DNA of 64,000 bases, from positions 124,001 to 188,000 of the forward strand of contig NZ_JBHTKA010000002.1 of assembly GCF_042676245.1 (NCBI RefSeq). The letters are read 5' to 3'. Source of the stretch: Ohtaekwangia kribbensis (GTDB lineage Bacteria; Bacteroidota; Bacteroidia; Cytophagales; Cyclobacteriaceae). This document shows positions 25,877 through 35,030 of this stretch, in pieces. The number at the start of each line of letters is the position of its first letter. Position 1 is the stretch's first letter. Position numbers and translations under genes: made by a program. The notes below the pieces were generated by a model, which searched no databases, was not told where the DNA came from, and saw only the letters and a list, made by a program, of their open reading frames with translations.

Positions 25877-26377
25877 TTATTCCGCTGGTTTCGACATACA
25901 TGCTATAATTACCAGCACAACGGATACGGTAGACGCCACCGTGCGAATCATGTTGAGTGTATTCCAGGGTTTCTCGAAAGCAAGGCGTTGTGCAGCGATT
26001 TCACCGGGCGTTGCTGTATGAAGGGCAAAAGCATCCAGTGATTCATTCAGCGGTACATTGCCAAATATAGTGACAGCAAACACACCCGCCAGGTAAACAA
26101 CCGCGGCCGCTGCTAACAATATAAATCGCGTGGATACAGGCGTTGAATAAAACAGCCAGGCGCTGAGTGGCAACAATGCTACGTTGCCTGCAAAGCAGAT
26201 CAGAAATACGGGATTCAATATAGCGCGGTTCATAGCCTGCATGGCTGCGATATACATCGTATCCGGAATGCGCGCGAGGCCAGGCGTGACCGAACAGGAC
26301 CACGCAAAGAAAAGACCCGCTATAAGAGCCGTAACGGTAGCTGTGAGGATTAATACAAGGTTTGCTGGAGTTATCAT
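25877..26377 (-). CDS. DUF1772 (anthrone oxygenase-like) membrane protein
   Basis: The protein has 166 residues from ATG 26377; an in-frame ATG at 26416 would add a charged tail ahead of the first helix. Four transmembrane segments are visible, with FFAWSCSVTPGL after the first and MQAMNRAILNPVF before the second. This pattern is typical of DUF1772. The family includes fungal anthrone oxygenases, but bacterial roles are mostly unknown. It lies between the NAD(P)H-binding and cytochrome genes, probably in one regulon. Confidence 0.85.
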   Translation of the reverse strand: MITPANLVLILTATVTALIAGLFFAWSCSVTPGLARIPDTMYIAAMQAMNRAILNPVFLICFAGNVALLPLSAWLFYSTPVSTRFILLAAAAVVYLAGVFAVTIFGNVPLNESLDAFALHTATPGEIAAQRLAFEKPWNTLNMIRTVASTVSVVLVIIACMSKPAE

Positions 26378-26430
26378 AGATCGAGTTACTTTACTGTGTT
26401 GTTGGTTGATATACATATATAATCGATTCG

Positions 26431-26745
26431 TTATTCTTTTACCCGGAGACTTTTTATATACAGCATGACCTCCGAGATCTCATTTGCCGTAAGTTTTTTC
26501 CGAAACGGAGGCATAAACCCTTTTCCTTTTAGAATCTGTTGAATGATCGCTGCGTCTGTCAGTGCACTCAACTGAAGGTTTTTCGCTCCGAGAAAACCTT
26601 TGGTACCATCTTTACCATGGCAGCGCATGCAATGTTGTTCGTATAACAATTGACCATCCGATGAGGCATGATCAGTACTGCGAAAGGCCGCTGCCGTCAG
26701 GCAAACAATCAGCGTAGCAATCAATGGAAATGTTCGGGGTGCCAT
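26431..26745 (-). CDS. Small exported cytochrome c
   Basis: The protein has 104 residues with a signal peptide of about 20. The heme-binding CMRCH motif gives Cys39, Cys42 and His43, and GFMPPF supplies Met79 as the likely sixth ligand. This is a class I single-heme cytochrome c that would carry electrons in the periplasm. It may serve the redox proteins encoded next to it, though no substrate is implied. Its promoter carries the same box as that of the NAD(P)H-binding gene. Confidence 0.9.
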   Translation of the reverse strand: MAPRTFPLIATLIVCLTAAAFRSTDHASSDGQLLYEQHCMRCHGKDGTKGFLGAKNLQLSALTDAAIIQQILKGKGFMPPFRKKLTANEISEVMLYIKSLRVKE

Positions 26746-26761
26746 AGTTTAAATTTTTCAA

Positions 26762-26807
26762 CAACATTACGGCAGCCCGCATATTGAAAATAGAACAAAA
26801 CCGACAG
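26762..26807 (-). promoter_or_regulatory. Promoter with putative AraC box, cytochrome gene
   Basis: On the minus strand the 19-mer CTGTCGGTTTTGTTCTATT (26807-26789) is identical to the one at 25857-25839. It is again followed by 19 nt and then TAATGTTG (26769-26762), one mismatch from TAnnTTTG. The start codon is 16 bp further on. Confidence 0.6.
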
Positions 26808-26944
26808 ACTTTTAATCGGGTTGCTCAAACAAAAAATCAAGTATCCTGCAGGGGAAACAATGGCATTCAATTTTATCGCAGGCATCATTTTTATACTTCT
26901 GTCAAAATAGAATTTGATGTCGTATCTGATAAACGTGATTTACT

Positions 26945-27604
26945 ATGGGCAACAAAATGGAAGGAAGAAATTTTCCGCACACATCACAACACAAGCATGG
27001 CCGAATGGATGATGGTCGTTATGATGGTTATTATCGTCACAATGAAGCATTGAGCAACAGCCGCAACGACCTCGGTGAGCCCGGGCAAACTTTTCCGCGG
27101 TATGATGACCGGAACACAGGTAAATATGAAAATTATAGTGGCGATGGATATTACGGAAGTTACTATGGCGGATTAACCAACGCGCGCCCCGGCCGCGACT
27201 ATGAACAGGATGCCGGCTATCGCGATAGCTATAACCGGTTGCCTATCGAACAATGGCCGGAGGTAGAGCAGGCCGCACGCAGTCGTGGAATGGCCCCGTG
27301 GCTGCGCGAGGATAAAACAAAAGGACTTCACAAGGGAAAAGGTCCACGATCCTATAAACGATCAGACTTCAGAATACTGGAAGATATAAATGATCTGTTG
27401 CTGGAAGATCCATACGTAGATGCCTCCGGTATAGAAGTATCCGTGCAGGATGGCGAAGTAATCTTAAGTGGACAGGTGGATGATCGTAACGTGAAGCGAA
27501 GAGTAGAAGATATAGCAGAATCCGTATCCGGAGTAAAACACCTCGAGAACAGGCTTCACACACGTCACTCCGGTGGACAGATTGTTAACGTGCGGAATCA
27601 TTGA
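26945..27604 (+). CDS. BON domain protein
   Basis: The protein has 219 residues. The first 120 are low-complexity and rich in Gly, Tyr, Asp and Arg (RYDGYYRHNEAL, GDGYYGSYYGG) and probably disordered. The last 75 form a BON domain: DFRILEDINDLLLEDPYVDA, SVQDGEVILSGQVDDRNVKRRVED and VSGVKHLENRL. BON domains bind membranes or ligands and are common in stress-related envelope proteins such as OsmY. No signal peptide is seen. The gene is single. Confidence 0.85.
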   Translation: MGNKMEGRNFPHTSQHKHGRMDDGRYDGYYRHNEALSNSRNDLGEPGQTFPRYDDRNTGKYENYSGDGYYGSYYGGLTNARPGRDYEQDAGYRDSYNRLPIEQWPEVEQAARSRGMAPWLREDKTKGLHKGKGPRSYKRSDFRILEDINDLLLEDPYVDASGIEVSVQDGEVILSGQVDDRNVKRRVEDIAESVSGVKHLENRLHTRHSGGQIVNVRNH

Positions 27605-27720
27605 TGCTTCAGGGGAAAGTATAGCACGTTGGTGGAAAGGGGAACAGAATTCTTTGTCCCGGCATTATGAGTCTCATTCGGAATATGTATACTTGTTGTA
27701 TCAATTCTACCCCGGATTCC

Positions 27721-28137
27721 ATGGCTGAACAGAAAACTAAACCTACTGAGCAATCTGTCGATAGCTTTTTGGACAACATTGCAGATGAAAGTGTCCGCGA
27801 TGATTGCGCTGCACTTGTTAAACTAATGAAGAAAGTAACCGGAGCAAAACCTAAAATGTGGGGACCATCCATTGTAGGCTTTGGACAGTATCACTATAAA
27901 TATGACAGCGGCCACGAAGGCGATTCGTGTTTAACGGGATTCTCTCCGCGTAAACAAAATATCACCGTATATATAATGCCTGGATTTGCGGAACAGACCG
28001 ACCTGCAGCGTAAACTCGGAAAACATAAGGCGGGAAAAGGCTGCCTGTATATCAAGCACCTTGCCGATGTGGATGTAAAAGTACTTGAGAAGATGGTTGA
28101 GCATTCTGTAAAATATCTTCGGAATACGTATGGTTAA
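27721..28137 (+). CDS. DUF1801 domain protein
   Basis: The protein has 138 residues from ATG 27721. It contains SVDSFLDNIADES, KPKMWGPSIVGFGQYHY and GFSPRKQNITVYIMPGF. These fit the DUF1801 (YdhG-like) family, a small alpha/beta fold related to CyaY-like and YjbR proteins. It is cytosolic and its function is unknown. An earlier ATG at 27667 adds 18 residues without family similarity. Confidence 0.8.
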   Translation: MAEQKTKPTEQSVDSFLDNIADESVRDDCAALVKLMKKVTGAKPKMWGPSIVGFGQYHYKYDSGHEGDSCLTGFSPRKQNITVYIMPGFAEQTDLQRKLGKHKAGKGCLYIKHLADVDVKVLEKMVEHSVKYLRNTYG

Positions 28138-28301
28138 TCGTTAACCGTTATTTGTACAGTCTTTATGAATAACAGCTATCGGATTAACGACTAACGATCC
28201 CAAATCCATTGCACAAAGATACAAAAGGCTCACAAAGTATATATTTTCAATGATTCTGGATTTTCGGATAATGATTAACGGATAACGTACACCAGCACAG
28301 A
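28138..28301. repeat. TTAAC/GTTAAC word-repeat intergenic stretch
   Basis: The gap is dominated by permuted words such as TTAATCGTTAACCGTTATT, GGATTAACGACTAACGAT and GATTAACGGATAACG. Some pair as hairpins, for example GTTATT with AATAAC. The same vocabulary recurs at 59772-59804. No coding signal is present. Confidence 0.4.
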
Positions 28302-29117
28302 TTGAAACTCACTAACTCCATACGACTACTGTACGCACCGGTTCAGCCATCGGTGAAACAGGCCACTTCACAGGTTGCCTATCGTGAATTCTTACCCGAT
28401 GCCGGGCTCCGAAACTTTATCTATTGTTATTGGGAATTGAATACCACTGAAATGCTGGACGCGCCTTATATATACCGCGTGGTGGCCGATGGCTGTATGG
28501 ATATATTCTTTGAATTGGACAATCCCCAGGAAAACTATATCATGGGATTCTCCAAAAACTACACGGAGTTTCCCATTGGTAAATCATTCCACTATATCGG
28601 TGTTCGTTTTCTGCCCGCTATGCTGCCACATCTCTTCCGGATGGATGCCGCTGAATTCAGTAATCGTGTAGAGCCACTGCGCGATGTATTGCCCGGTATC
28701 TCAGCCTTCATCACCAATACCTTTCAGCCCTTGCAGTCAACGCATAGCCTGAACGTTGTGCTGGATCAATATTTTCTGAACCATCTTTCAAAAGCAACAA
28801 TAACCACCGACAACCGATTGTATAATGCCATTCACATTATCCTGCAAAAGCGCGGTGTACTCAACATCGAGACAGAACTCGATACGGGTATAAGTCCCAG
28901 GCAGTTAAGACGTCTGTTTGAATTTTACATCGGAGATTCGGCCAAGACTTTCAGCAAGATTGTGCGATTTCAAAACATACTTCACGCCAAGCCATCGGTA
29001 CAGAGCCTGCGACAGAACAAGTTGTTTTTTGATAGCGGATATTACGATCAGGCACATTTTATAAAAGAGTTCAAGAGCTTCTACGGCATTACACCGGCAC
29101 AAGCCTTTCCCGAGTGA
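28302..29117 (+). CDS. AraC family transcriptional regulator
   Basis: The protein has 271 residues. It begins at TTG 28302 because no in-frame ATG precedes the conserved N-terminal region (YREFLPDAGLRNFIYCYWEL). VADGCMDIFFEL marks the DUF6597-type sensing domain. The DNA-binding half contains ISPRQLRRLFEFYIG and FDSGYYDQAHFIKEFKSFYG. It precedes a VOC gene whose promoter bears a box like those in the other AraC cluster, so it is probably the activator of that gene. Confidence 0.88.
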   Translation: MKLTNSIRLLYAPVQPSVKQATSQVAYREFLPDAGLRNFIYCYWELNTTEMLDAPYIYRVVADGCMDIFFELDNPQENYIMGFSKNYTEFPIGKSFHYIGVRFLPAMLPHLFRMDAAEFSNRVEPLRDVLPGISAFITNTFQPLQSTHSLNVVLDQYFLNHLSKATITTDNRLYNAIHIILQKRGVLNIETELDTGISPRQLRRLFEFYIGDSAKTFSKIVRFQNILHAKPSVQSLRQNKLFFDSGYYDQAHFIKEFKSFYGITPAQAFPE

Positions 29118-29136
29118 TTTCAGGTTGAAACGATTA

Positions 29137-29182
29137 TGTCCGTTTTTTACAAGGATACCGGGTGGCCTGCCCGGTAATTTTG
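29137..29182 (+). promoter_or_regulatory. Promoter with putative AraC box, VOC gene
   Basis: TGTCCGTTTTTTACAAGG (29137-29154) is followed after 20 nt by TAATTTTG (29175-29182), a perfect TAnnTTTG box. The box resembles TGTCGGTTTTGTTCTATT of the other AraC cluster, and the spacing differs by only one base. An inverted CCGGGTGGCCTGCCCGG lies between the two elements. Confidence 0.6.
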
Positions 29183-29204
29183 TTTCATATAAACTATATC
29201 ACGT

Positions 29205-29684
29205 ATGAGACAGATCACATTAACGGCATGTATGCTCATCACCGTTTCCGTCATGAGCGCATATTCACAAATAAAATCAGCAACATCAAACACGATCAAA
29301 ATGAAAATGAATGCAGGCATCGTAACGGCTAAACTGGCCGAGAGCAAAGCTTTTTATACGCAACACCTGGGATTTGGTGTAACATTTGAAAATGAGTTTT
29401 ATCTCCTGTTGCACAGTCCGAACAAACAGGCAGAGATCAGCTTTCTCTTGCCCGATCATCCCACGCAACAACCTTTGTTTCAAAAAGCCTTTCCCGGACA
29501 CGGAGTATATCTTACCATCGAAGTGGATGATGTCGATAAACTATATAAGGAGATGAAACAGAGAGGAGTAGCGATCAGTATTGAATTGCGCGATGAACCC
29601 TGGGGCGATCGTCATTTCGCGATTCAGGATCCTAACGGTGTAGGCATCGATATTGTTAAATACACTCCGCAAACAACTAACTGA
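29205..29684 (+). CDS. VOC (glyoxalase/bleomycin resistance) family protein
   Basis: The protein has 159 residues. The core from about residue 35 has the betaalphabetabetabeta pattern: GIVTAKLAESKAFYTQHLGF, then YLTIEVDDVDKLYKEMKQRG, ending DPNGVGIDIV. The front reads as a signal peptide (MLITVSVMSAYSQ), which is unusual for this mostly cytosolic family. A later ATG at residue 33 would give the ordinary cytosolic form. The first start is kept because it lies 22 bp after a good -7 box. The substrate is unknown. Confidence 0.82.
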   Translation: MRQITLTACMLITVSVMSAYSQIKSATSNTIKMKMNAGIVTAKLAESKAFYTQHLGFGVTFENEFYLLLHSPNKQAEISFLLPDHPTQQPLFQKAFPGHGVYLTIEVDDVDKLYKEMKQRGVAISIELRDEPWGDRHFAIQDPNGVGIDIVKYTPQTTN

Positions 29685-29868
29685 CTAATTCAAGTTATTA
29701 AGAAAACACGAAGAGGCACTACTAATTTTTAGTATGACGGTCTCTTTGTGTTTTCAAAGTGTGGCATTTTACCCGCGATCATCAAGTCATCACCACAAAG
29801 AAACTCGTCTCCTTCGCGCTTGCTTGTTTAAACACTGTGGGTATAATTTTTTACACTGTGAAAAGTGT

Positions 29869-31713
29869 ATGCGCTATATCTACGTATTTCTATTTCTTTC
29901 GTTGCTGGTAACTTCTGTTTGGGGACAGGGTAAAAAACCTGTTATCACAGGCCAGGATCCGGTAAGTACAAATGAAGAGCAGTCGGTAACTATTAAGCTC
30001 ACCGATCTGGATGTTACGGATCGCGATGATCTGTTCTATCCGTGGGGTTTCTCGCTGACAGTATATCCGGGCGAAAATTATACTGTATCGGGTTCAACAG
30101 TTACACCCAACGCCAACTTCAACGGTATACTCACGGTTCCGGTAACGGTGAACGATGGCAAGCATGAGAGCGATAAATATAATTTCAGGATAACGGTAAA
30201 TCCTGTCAACGATCCCCCGGTAATAACCGGCCAAGTAGCTTTGCAGACTTTGGAGAGCAAGGCGATCGCGATTCAACTTACGCATCTCACCGTGTCCGAT
30301 CCGGACAATGCATATCCAACAGGTTTTACATTAAGTATAGCTTCCGGTTCAAACTATACCGTGAGCGGTACCTCGGTTACACCAGTCGCAGGATTTACCG
30401 GTACACTTGCTGTCAATGTCACCGTGAACGATGGTTCACTCTCCAGCAATGCCTATAGCTTAAAGATAACCGTAGCGCCCGGCAATAAAGCCCCTGTAAT
30501 TACCGGACAGACTGCATTGAGTACAGCGAAGAACAAAGCAATCACGATACAACTGTCTCATTTGAAGGTTACCGATCCTGATAATACATATCCTACAGGT
30601 TTTACATTGGCCGTTTCTTCCGGCAGTAATTATACTGTATCCGGAACAACGGTTACACCAGCGCAGAACTTTGTGGGAACACTCTCTGTACCGGTTACTG
30701 TTAATGACGGCAAGGCCAGCAGTGCTCCCTTCAATGTGCAGATCAGTGTCACGGATGAGTTGCTGATCATTGGACAGAAGTCCCTGGAGATGAACGAAGG
30801 ACAGTCCATTACTTTGCAATTATCGGATCTGGTTGTGAACGATCCGGATAATAAATATCCCGGCGGATTTACATTACAGGTATTGCAAGGCGAAAACTAT
30901 ACAGCCTCCAATCAGCAGGTAACACCTTCGGCAACCTTTACCGGCACGTTAAGCGTAAGTGTAACGGTGAGCAATGGCAGCAAAACCAGCAAGCCCTATA
31001 CATTGAGTATAACGGTGAAACCCATTAACAATGCTCCTGAAATTGTTGATCTCGAAACGGATGCACTCATCTATACGGTTACCAATGATCCTGTCTCCGT
31101 CAGCAAAAGTCTTGACATCAAAGATGGAGACGACAATACGCTTGCATTAGCTGAAATCGGTTTTCTTCCGGAGGCTTACGAGAGCGGGGCAGATCAGCTC
31201 ATATTTAAAAACACTTCCACCATTCGTGGGGTATACGATTCAGCCAAAGGAGTACTTTCACTTATCGGAACGGCATCGCTGGCAGAATACCGGAGTGCCA
31301 TTCGCTCGGTACAGTATTACTATGGCAATGTTGATGATCCGATGCTGGCAGCTAAAACACTCACCATTCGTCTGAACGATGGCAAAGTATTCAGTACGTT
31401 ATACGAACGCAAGATTACCCTGATGGAAGATATAGGCTTTGATATACCGAATGCCTTTACACCGAACAACGATGCAGCCAATGATACCTGGCGCATAAAA
31501 CCGCTGAAACAGGCTGAGCGTTTTGACAAAACGATTATACGGGTATATAATAAACGCGGCTCGCTGGTGTTTGAGACCGTTGGCTTCGACAAGGAGTGGG
31601 ATGGAAGGTACAATGGAGAATTACTCCCTCCGGATACGTATTACTATACCATCGACCTGAACCTTACCTATATCGGAACCAACTATAAAGGAATTGTAAC
31701 CATTCTCCGGTAA
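29869..31713 (+). CDS. T9SS type B surface protein with tandem cadherin-like repeats
   Basis: The protein has 614 residues from ATG 29869, where a signal peptide starts; the upstream frame is rejected. Four repeats of about 88 residues follow. Each begins with a PVITGQ-like strand, has FTLxVxxGxNYTVSGxxVTP in the middle and ends VTVNDG...ITV, like cadherin or Ig-like repeats. The C-terminal 85 residues (FDIPNAFTPNNDAANDTW, then YNKRGSLVFET, then WDGRYNGELLPPDTYYY) are the gliding-motility-associated sorting domain. The protein is thus exported by the type IX system and held on the surface. It could be an adhesin or a glycan-binding protein. Confidence 0.9.
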   Translation: MRYIYVFLFLSLLVTSVWGQGKKPVITGQDPVSTNEEQSVTIKLTDLDVTDRDDLFYPWGFSLTVYPGENYTVSGSTVTPNANFNGILTVPVTVNDGKHESDKYNFRITVNPVNDPPVITGQVALQTLESKAIAIQLTHLTVSDPDNAYPTGFTLSIASGSNYTVSGTSVTPVAGFTGTLAVNVTVNDGSLSSNAYSLKITVAPGNKAPVITGQTALSTAKNKAITIQLSHLKVTDPDNTYPTGFTLAVSSGSNYTVSGTTVTPAQNFVGTLSVPVTVNDGKASSAPFNVQISVTDELLIIGQKSLEMNEGQSITLQLSDLVVNDPDNKYPGGFTLQVLQGENYTASNQQVTPSATFTGTLSVSVTVSNGSKTSKPYTLSITVKPINNAPEIVDLETDALIYTVTNDPVSVSKSLDIKDGDDNTLALAEIGFLPEAYESGADQLIFKNTSTIRGVYDSAKGVLSLIGTASLAEYRSAIRSVQYYYGNVDDPMLAAKTLTIRLNDGKVFSTLYERKITLMEDIGFDIPNAFTPNNDAANDTWRIKPLKQAERFDKTIIRVYNKRGSLVFETVGFDKEWDGRYNGELLPPDTYYYTIDLNLTYIGTNYKGIVTILR

Positions 31714-31761
31714 GGTATATAAATATACCATAGCTGCTGTTGACGAAATATAGCACACAGA

Positions 31762-32208
31762 ATGAACGTGAAAGGAATTGAGTACGAGCAACTAAACCGG
31801 TTTGTAGGACTCTGGAACACAACCGGTAAAATTATAGCCACCAGTATGACACCTTCCGTTGATATAAACGGAATAGACCGCTACGAATGGCTGCCGGGCG
31901 GATACTTCCTGCTGCACGAGGCAGATGTATATATCGGAAAAGAGAAAAGTCAGACGCACGAAATCATCGGGTATGATCGCGTCAAAGAAATATATACCAT
32001 GCAACACTATAACAGTCTGGGCGATTCCGGTTTCATGACCGCTACTTTAATCAACAATATATGGATGTTCACAGGAGAAACACTTCGTTTCAACGGAGGC
32101 TTTAGCGCCAACGATACGATATTTTCCGGCATCTGGGAACAGAAAAATGAAACGGGAAATTGGGTCCACCTCATGGACATAAAGCTGGCCAGAAACCAAT
32201 CCGTATAA
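31762..32208 (+). CDS. DUF1579-like protein
   Basis: The protein has 148 residues, is soluble and has no signal peptide. It contains LNRFVGLWNTTGKI near the start, then YEWLPGGYFLLHEADVYIG and HEIIGYDRVKEIYTMQHYNS. The pattern of a lipocalin-like beta barrel with many aromatic strands fits DUF1579. Members bind or modify small molecules, but no role is established. The gene ends right beside the second copy of the intergenic repeat. Confidence 0.7.
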   Translation: MNVKGIEYEQLNRFVGLWNTTGKIIATSMTPSVDINGIDRYEWLPGGYFLLHEADVYIGKEKSQTHEIIGYDRVKEIYTMQHYNSLGDSGFMTATLINNIWMFTGETLRFNGGFSANDTIFSGIWEQKNETGNWVHLMDIKLARNQSV

Positions 32209-32209
32209 C

Positions 32210-32430
32210 CGTCATTTCGAGCGAGCTGATTTTGCTATGAAGTGCGTGTGTTCCGCGAGAAACCTCAACATCACAATCTACTTCAGAGTGATGCGCTGTA
32301 GTCGGCAATATCTAATCGAAGCGCTTGCTATAGCTATATAGCTACGGACTTAATATAAACGATAAAGTTCCTTCCAACAAGGGGGATTCCCGCGGCAAGT
32401 TTGGAGAAAGCGTCCGCTCGAAGTGCCATT
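32210..32430. repeat. Intergenic repeat with CGTCATTTCGAGCG ends, copy 2
   Basis: This second copy begins with CGTCATTTCGAGCGAGC and ends with CGCTCGAAGTGCCA, the inverse with a few changes. It contains CGCGAGAAACCTC and CAAGGGGGATTCCCGCGG, which match words in the first copy at 2603-2772. It fills the gap between two convergent genes. Confidence 0.55.
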
Positions 32431-32455
32431 ACTAGTTGCAACATTATTAGCAACG

Positions 32456-34750
32456 TCATTCACTCTTCAACTCCTCTACGGGGTTAGTAAGTGCAGCTTT
32501 TATTGTTTGAAAGCTTAATGTAATAATCGCTATCACTAATACAAGTGCAGCTGTAATAACAAATAACATTATACTGAGCGATATCCTGTAGACGAAGTTT
32601 TCAAGCCACCCTTGCATCAGGTAGTATGCTACCGGAGCTGCGAGTATAAATGCTGCAGCAATTCGTGTTACAAACGTAACGGTAAGTAATTGCAGGATAT
32701 CCTCTGTGCGGGCACCCAATACCTTGCGTATACCAATCTCTTTTGTTTTACCAGAAGCTACTGCCCATGACAAAGCAAAAAGTCCGAAGCACGATATCAG
32801 CATGCTGATCGCAGAAAAACTGACAATAGTCTTATAAAAGAATATATCAGCTTTATACTTTTGCAACAAGTCTTCCTGGATGAGCCGGTAGGAGAATACA
32901 TCTGCCGGATATATAGTCTTCCAGATTGCTTCGATGCGGGGGATTAACGTTGTCCAATCAGAGCCGCTGAAGTCGACCACAAGTTTAGGTGCTGTAGCCA
33001 CCGTAGCTATAATCGCTGGCGGTATTTCTTCCTTGAATGAGACACAGGTAAAATCCTTAACTACACCGCTGATACGATCCTTTGTGCCGGGGATCAATTC
33101 ACCAACCGGTTGCTTCAGGTTAAAGTATTTCACCAACTTTTGATTTACCAATTTATCCGTTGAGCCTGCGGCAGGAAGTTTACCTTCTGTCAATGTCAGA
33201 TCCAGCGTGCGGATATAGTCTTCATCGCCACTGAATAAATACGGAGTATAAAACTTGTCATCCTCCAGGTCGTACCGAACTATTGAATTGCCCGATATAG
33301 GATGCCCGTTGCAAAGTGCCACCTGTTGTATACCGGGTATTTGTAAAAGTTGTTGTTTCAATACAGCAGGTGTCACGGCATCATGCTTGCCAGGCGTACT
33401 TAGCAGGATGATATTCCGGTTGAATCCCAGCGGTTCATTCTCCAGGAAGTTCATTTGCCGGATAATGGTAGTAGCGCATATGGCGAGCGTAATGGAGATG
33501 ACAAACTGAAGTGTGAACAATGTCTTATTGAATGATACCTGCACACGGGCGTTCTTCATTAAGCGCACCGAAGGTATACGCCACTGATGTATAGCAGACC
33601 ATATCACGGCAATAACTCCCAGTATCGTTACAACCAGCGCAGCCGTGAGTAAAATTTCAAGACGTGTAAAATGAGACCATGATAATGAAGTCTCCAGTAT
33701 CGTATTGAAATAGGGAAGGCCCGTCCACAGGAGAAGCAATGCGAATACAAAAGCACTCGACACATAGAGGAATATTTCAGCGAGAGCTCCGTTCAACATT
33801 TGCAGGACAGATATACCCAGTGTCTTTTTAACCCCGGCTTCTTTCGCTCTGGCCTGAATCGAAAGTAACAGCAGATTTATAAAATTGAAACTCGACATGA
33901 TCATAATGAGTCCGCATACTAATGCTGTTATCGTGACAAAACTTTGCGAGCGTGTCCGCATGAAGGGCATCTTGTTCGTGGCATTGAAATAAGAATCCTG
34001 CAACGGTGCCATCGAGTATCGCATACTTCCGGGACCAAGCAGTCCGGGACAATTACTGTCTTTATTGATCTTCGCGACAAAGCTATCGGTATGACTACCC
34101 GCCGGCATAACGATATAGCTAGCACCGCCACCCCATAGGTTACTCAATACAGAATGATGCATAACAACATCGAAATGCAAATGGCTATTGCCTGGAGCAT
34201 CATCAAGTATACCCGCAATTTTTAACACACGCGATGTATCACCAACCTCAAGCGTGATAAGTTTATCGAGTACATCTTCAGTGCTAAACCAGGCCTGAGC
34301 TTTCGCTTTGCTGATCACGATCTTGTCACTACCCAAGGCATGCGCTGATGAGCCGGCACGCAGAGGAAAATTGAAGACAGAGAAAAATGGGTCATCTACA
34401 TTGATAGCGGTAACATCCCGAAAGCTGCCATTTGCAGTGACAAACTCAGCGTTGTTCAGTATCCCGACCTGACATATAGTTTTTGCTTCGGCAAAATTCT
34501 GTCCTATATAATCACGGGTTGAAGCCGGTATATAGGCGATCTGCCCGTTATCTCCGAACGGATCGTTGCTGAAGAGCTGATAGGTGTTATTACTATACGG
34601 ATGAAAATTATCCGTCTGCGTTTCCGAGATCACAAATGTTATCAGGAAGTTGGTGCAGGCAAAGCCAAGTGCCAGGCTGGCGATGATAACAACACTATAA
34701 AGTTTACGCTTCAATAAATGACGAAGCGCCAGTCGCATGTGATACAGCAT
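32456..34750 (-). CDS. MacB/FtsX-type ABC transporter permease
   Basis: The protein has 764 residues. The layout is one N-terminal helix, a large MacB-like periplasmic domain, three helices, a second periplasmic domain and a final block of helices. Recognisable pieces are MRLALRHLLKRKLYSVVII, KEAGVKKTLGISVLQML and KEIGIRKVLGARTEDIL, the cytosolic coupling helices of FtsX domains. The family moves substrates across the outer membrane or signals by mechanotransmission. No ATPase gene is next to it, which is common for this Bacteroidota group. Confidence 0.88.
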   Translation of the reverse strand: MLYHMRLALRHLLKRKLYSVVIIASLALGFACTNFLITFVISETQTDNFHPYSNNTYQLFSNDPFGDNGQIAYIPASTRDYIGQNFAEAKTICQVGILNNAEFVTANGSFRDVTAINVDDPFFSVFNFPLRAGSSAHALGSDKIVISKAKAQAWFSTEDVLDKLITLEVGDTSRVLKIAGILDDAPGNSHLHFDVVMHHSVLSNLWGGGASYIVMPAGSHTDSFVAKINKDSNCPGLLGPGSMRYSMAPLQDSYFNATNKMPFMRTRSQSFVTITALVCGLIMIMSSFNFINLLLLSIQARAKEAGVKKTLGISVLQMLNGALAEIFLYVSSAFVFALLLLWTGLPYFNTILETSLSWSHFTRLEILLTAALVVTILGVIAVIWSAIHQWRIPSVRLMKNARVQVSFNKTLFTLQFVISITLAICATTIIRQMNFLENEPLGFNRNIILLSTPGKHDAVTPAVLKQQLLQIPGIQQVALCNGHPISGNSIVRYDLEDDKFYTPYLFSGDEDYIRTLDLTLTEGKLPAAGSTDKLVNQKLVKYFNLKQPVGELIPGTKDRISGVVKDFTCVSFKEEIPPAIIATVATAPKLVVDFSGSDWTTLIPRIEAIWKTIYPADVFSYRLIQEDLLQKYKADIFFYKTIVSFSAISMLISCFGLFALSWAVASGKTKEIGIRKVLGARTEDILQLLTVTFVTRIAAAFILAAPVAYYLMQGWLENFVYRISLSIMLFVITAALVLVIAIITLSFQTIKAALTNPVEELKSE

Positions 34751-34888
34751 ACAGTGGTGACGTTGTAAATCGAATATACAGATTTATAACTGTAAATTCT
34801 ACACAGTACGAGGCTAAACTGATTTCGGATTTATACAGGATCTGAAAAAAATATAGGACAATCCATATGCAGTTATCAAAAATCCTGT

Positions 34889-34896
34889 TACTTTTG
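34889..34896 (+). promoter_or_regulatory. TACTTTTG -7 box
   Basis: TACTTTTG matches TAnnTTTG exactly. It lies 8 nt before an ATG, so a transcript from here would be almost leaderless. A clear -33 TTG is not seen. Confidence 0.4.
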
Positions 34897-34903
34897 TTTC
34901 GTC

Positions 34904-35005
34904 ATGAATACATCAGCATTCCATATCGCAGTCATTTGCCCGCTTCAGAATGATATGAAGCGTAAAAAAATGCGTACCCGGGAAGTAAAGATGTTTGGAC
35001 AATGA
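34904..35005 (+). CDS. Possible 33-aa small protein or sRNA transcript
   Basis: A 33-codon frame starts MNTSAFHIAVICPLQND and ends TREVKMFGQ, with a basic middle (MKRKKMRTR). It lies between a TACTTTTG box and a strong intrinsic terminator 26 bp after the stop. The whole unit would give a transcript of about 155 nt. It could be a small gene, a leader peptide or a noncoding RNA. The reading frame alone does not decide this. Confidence 0.4.
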   Translation: MNTSAFHIAVICPLQNDMKRKKMRTREVKMFGQ

Positions 35006-35030
35006 AAGATAACGTCTCTACAATATATAG

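Noticed and set aside
30000..31050. Possible CRISPR-like or satellite array
   Set aside because: The repetition is at protein level, with four cadherin-like units of about 88 residues in the T9SS surface protein. DNA identity between units is low and there are no spacers.
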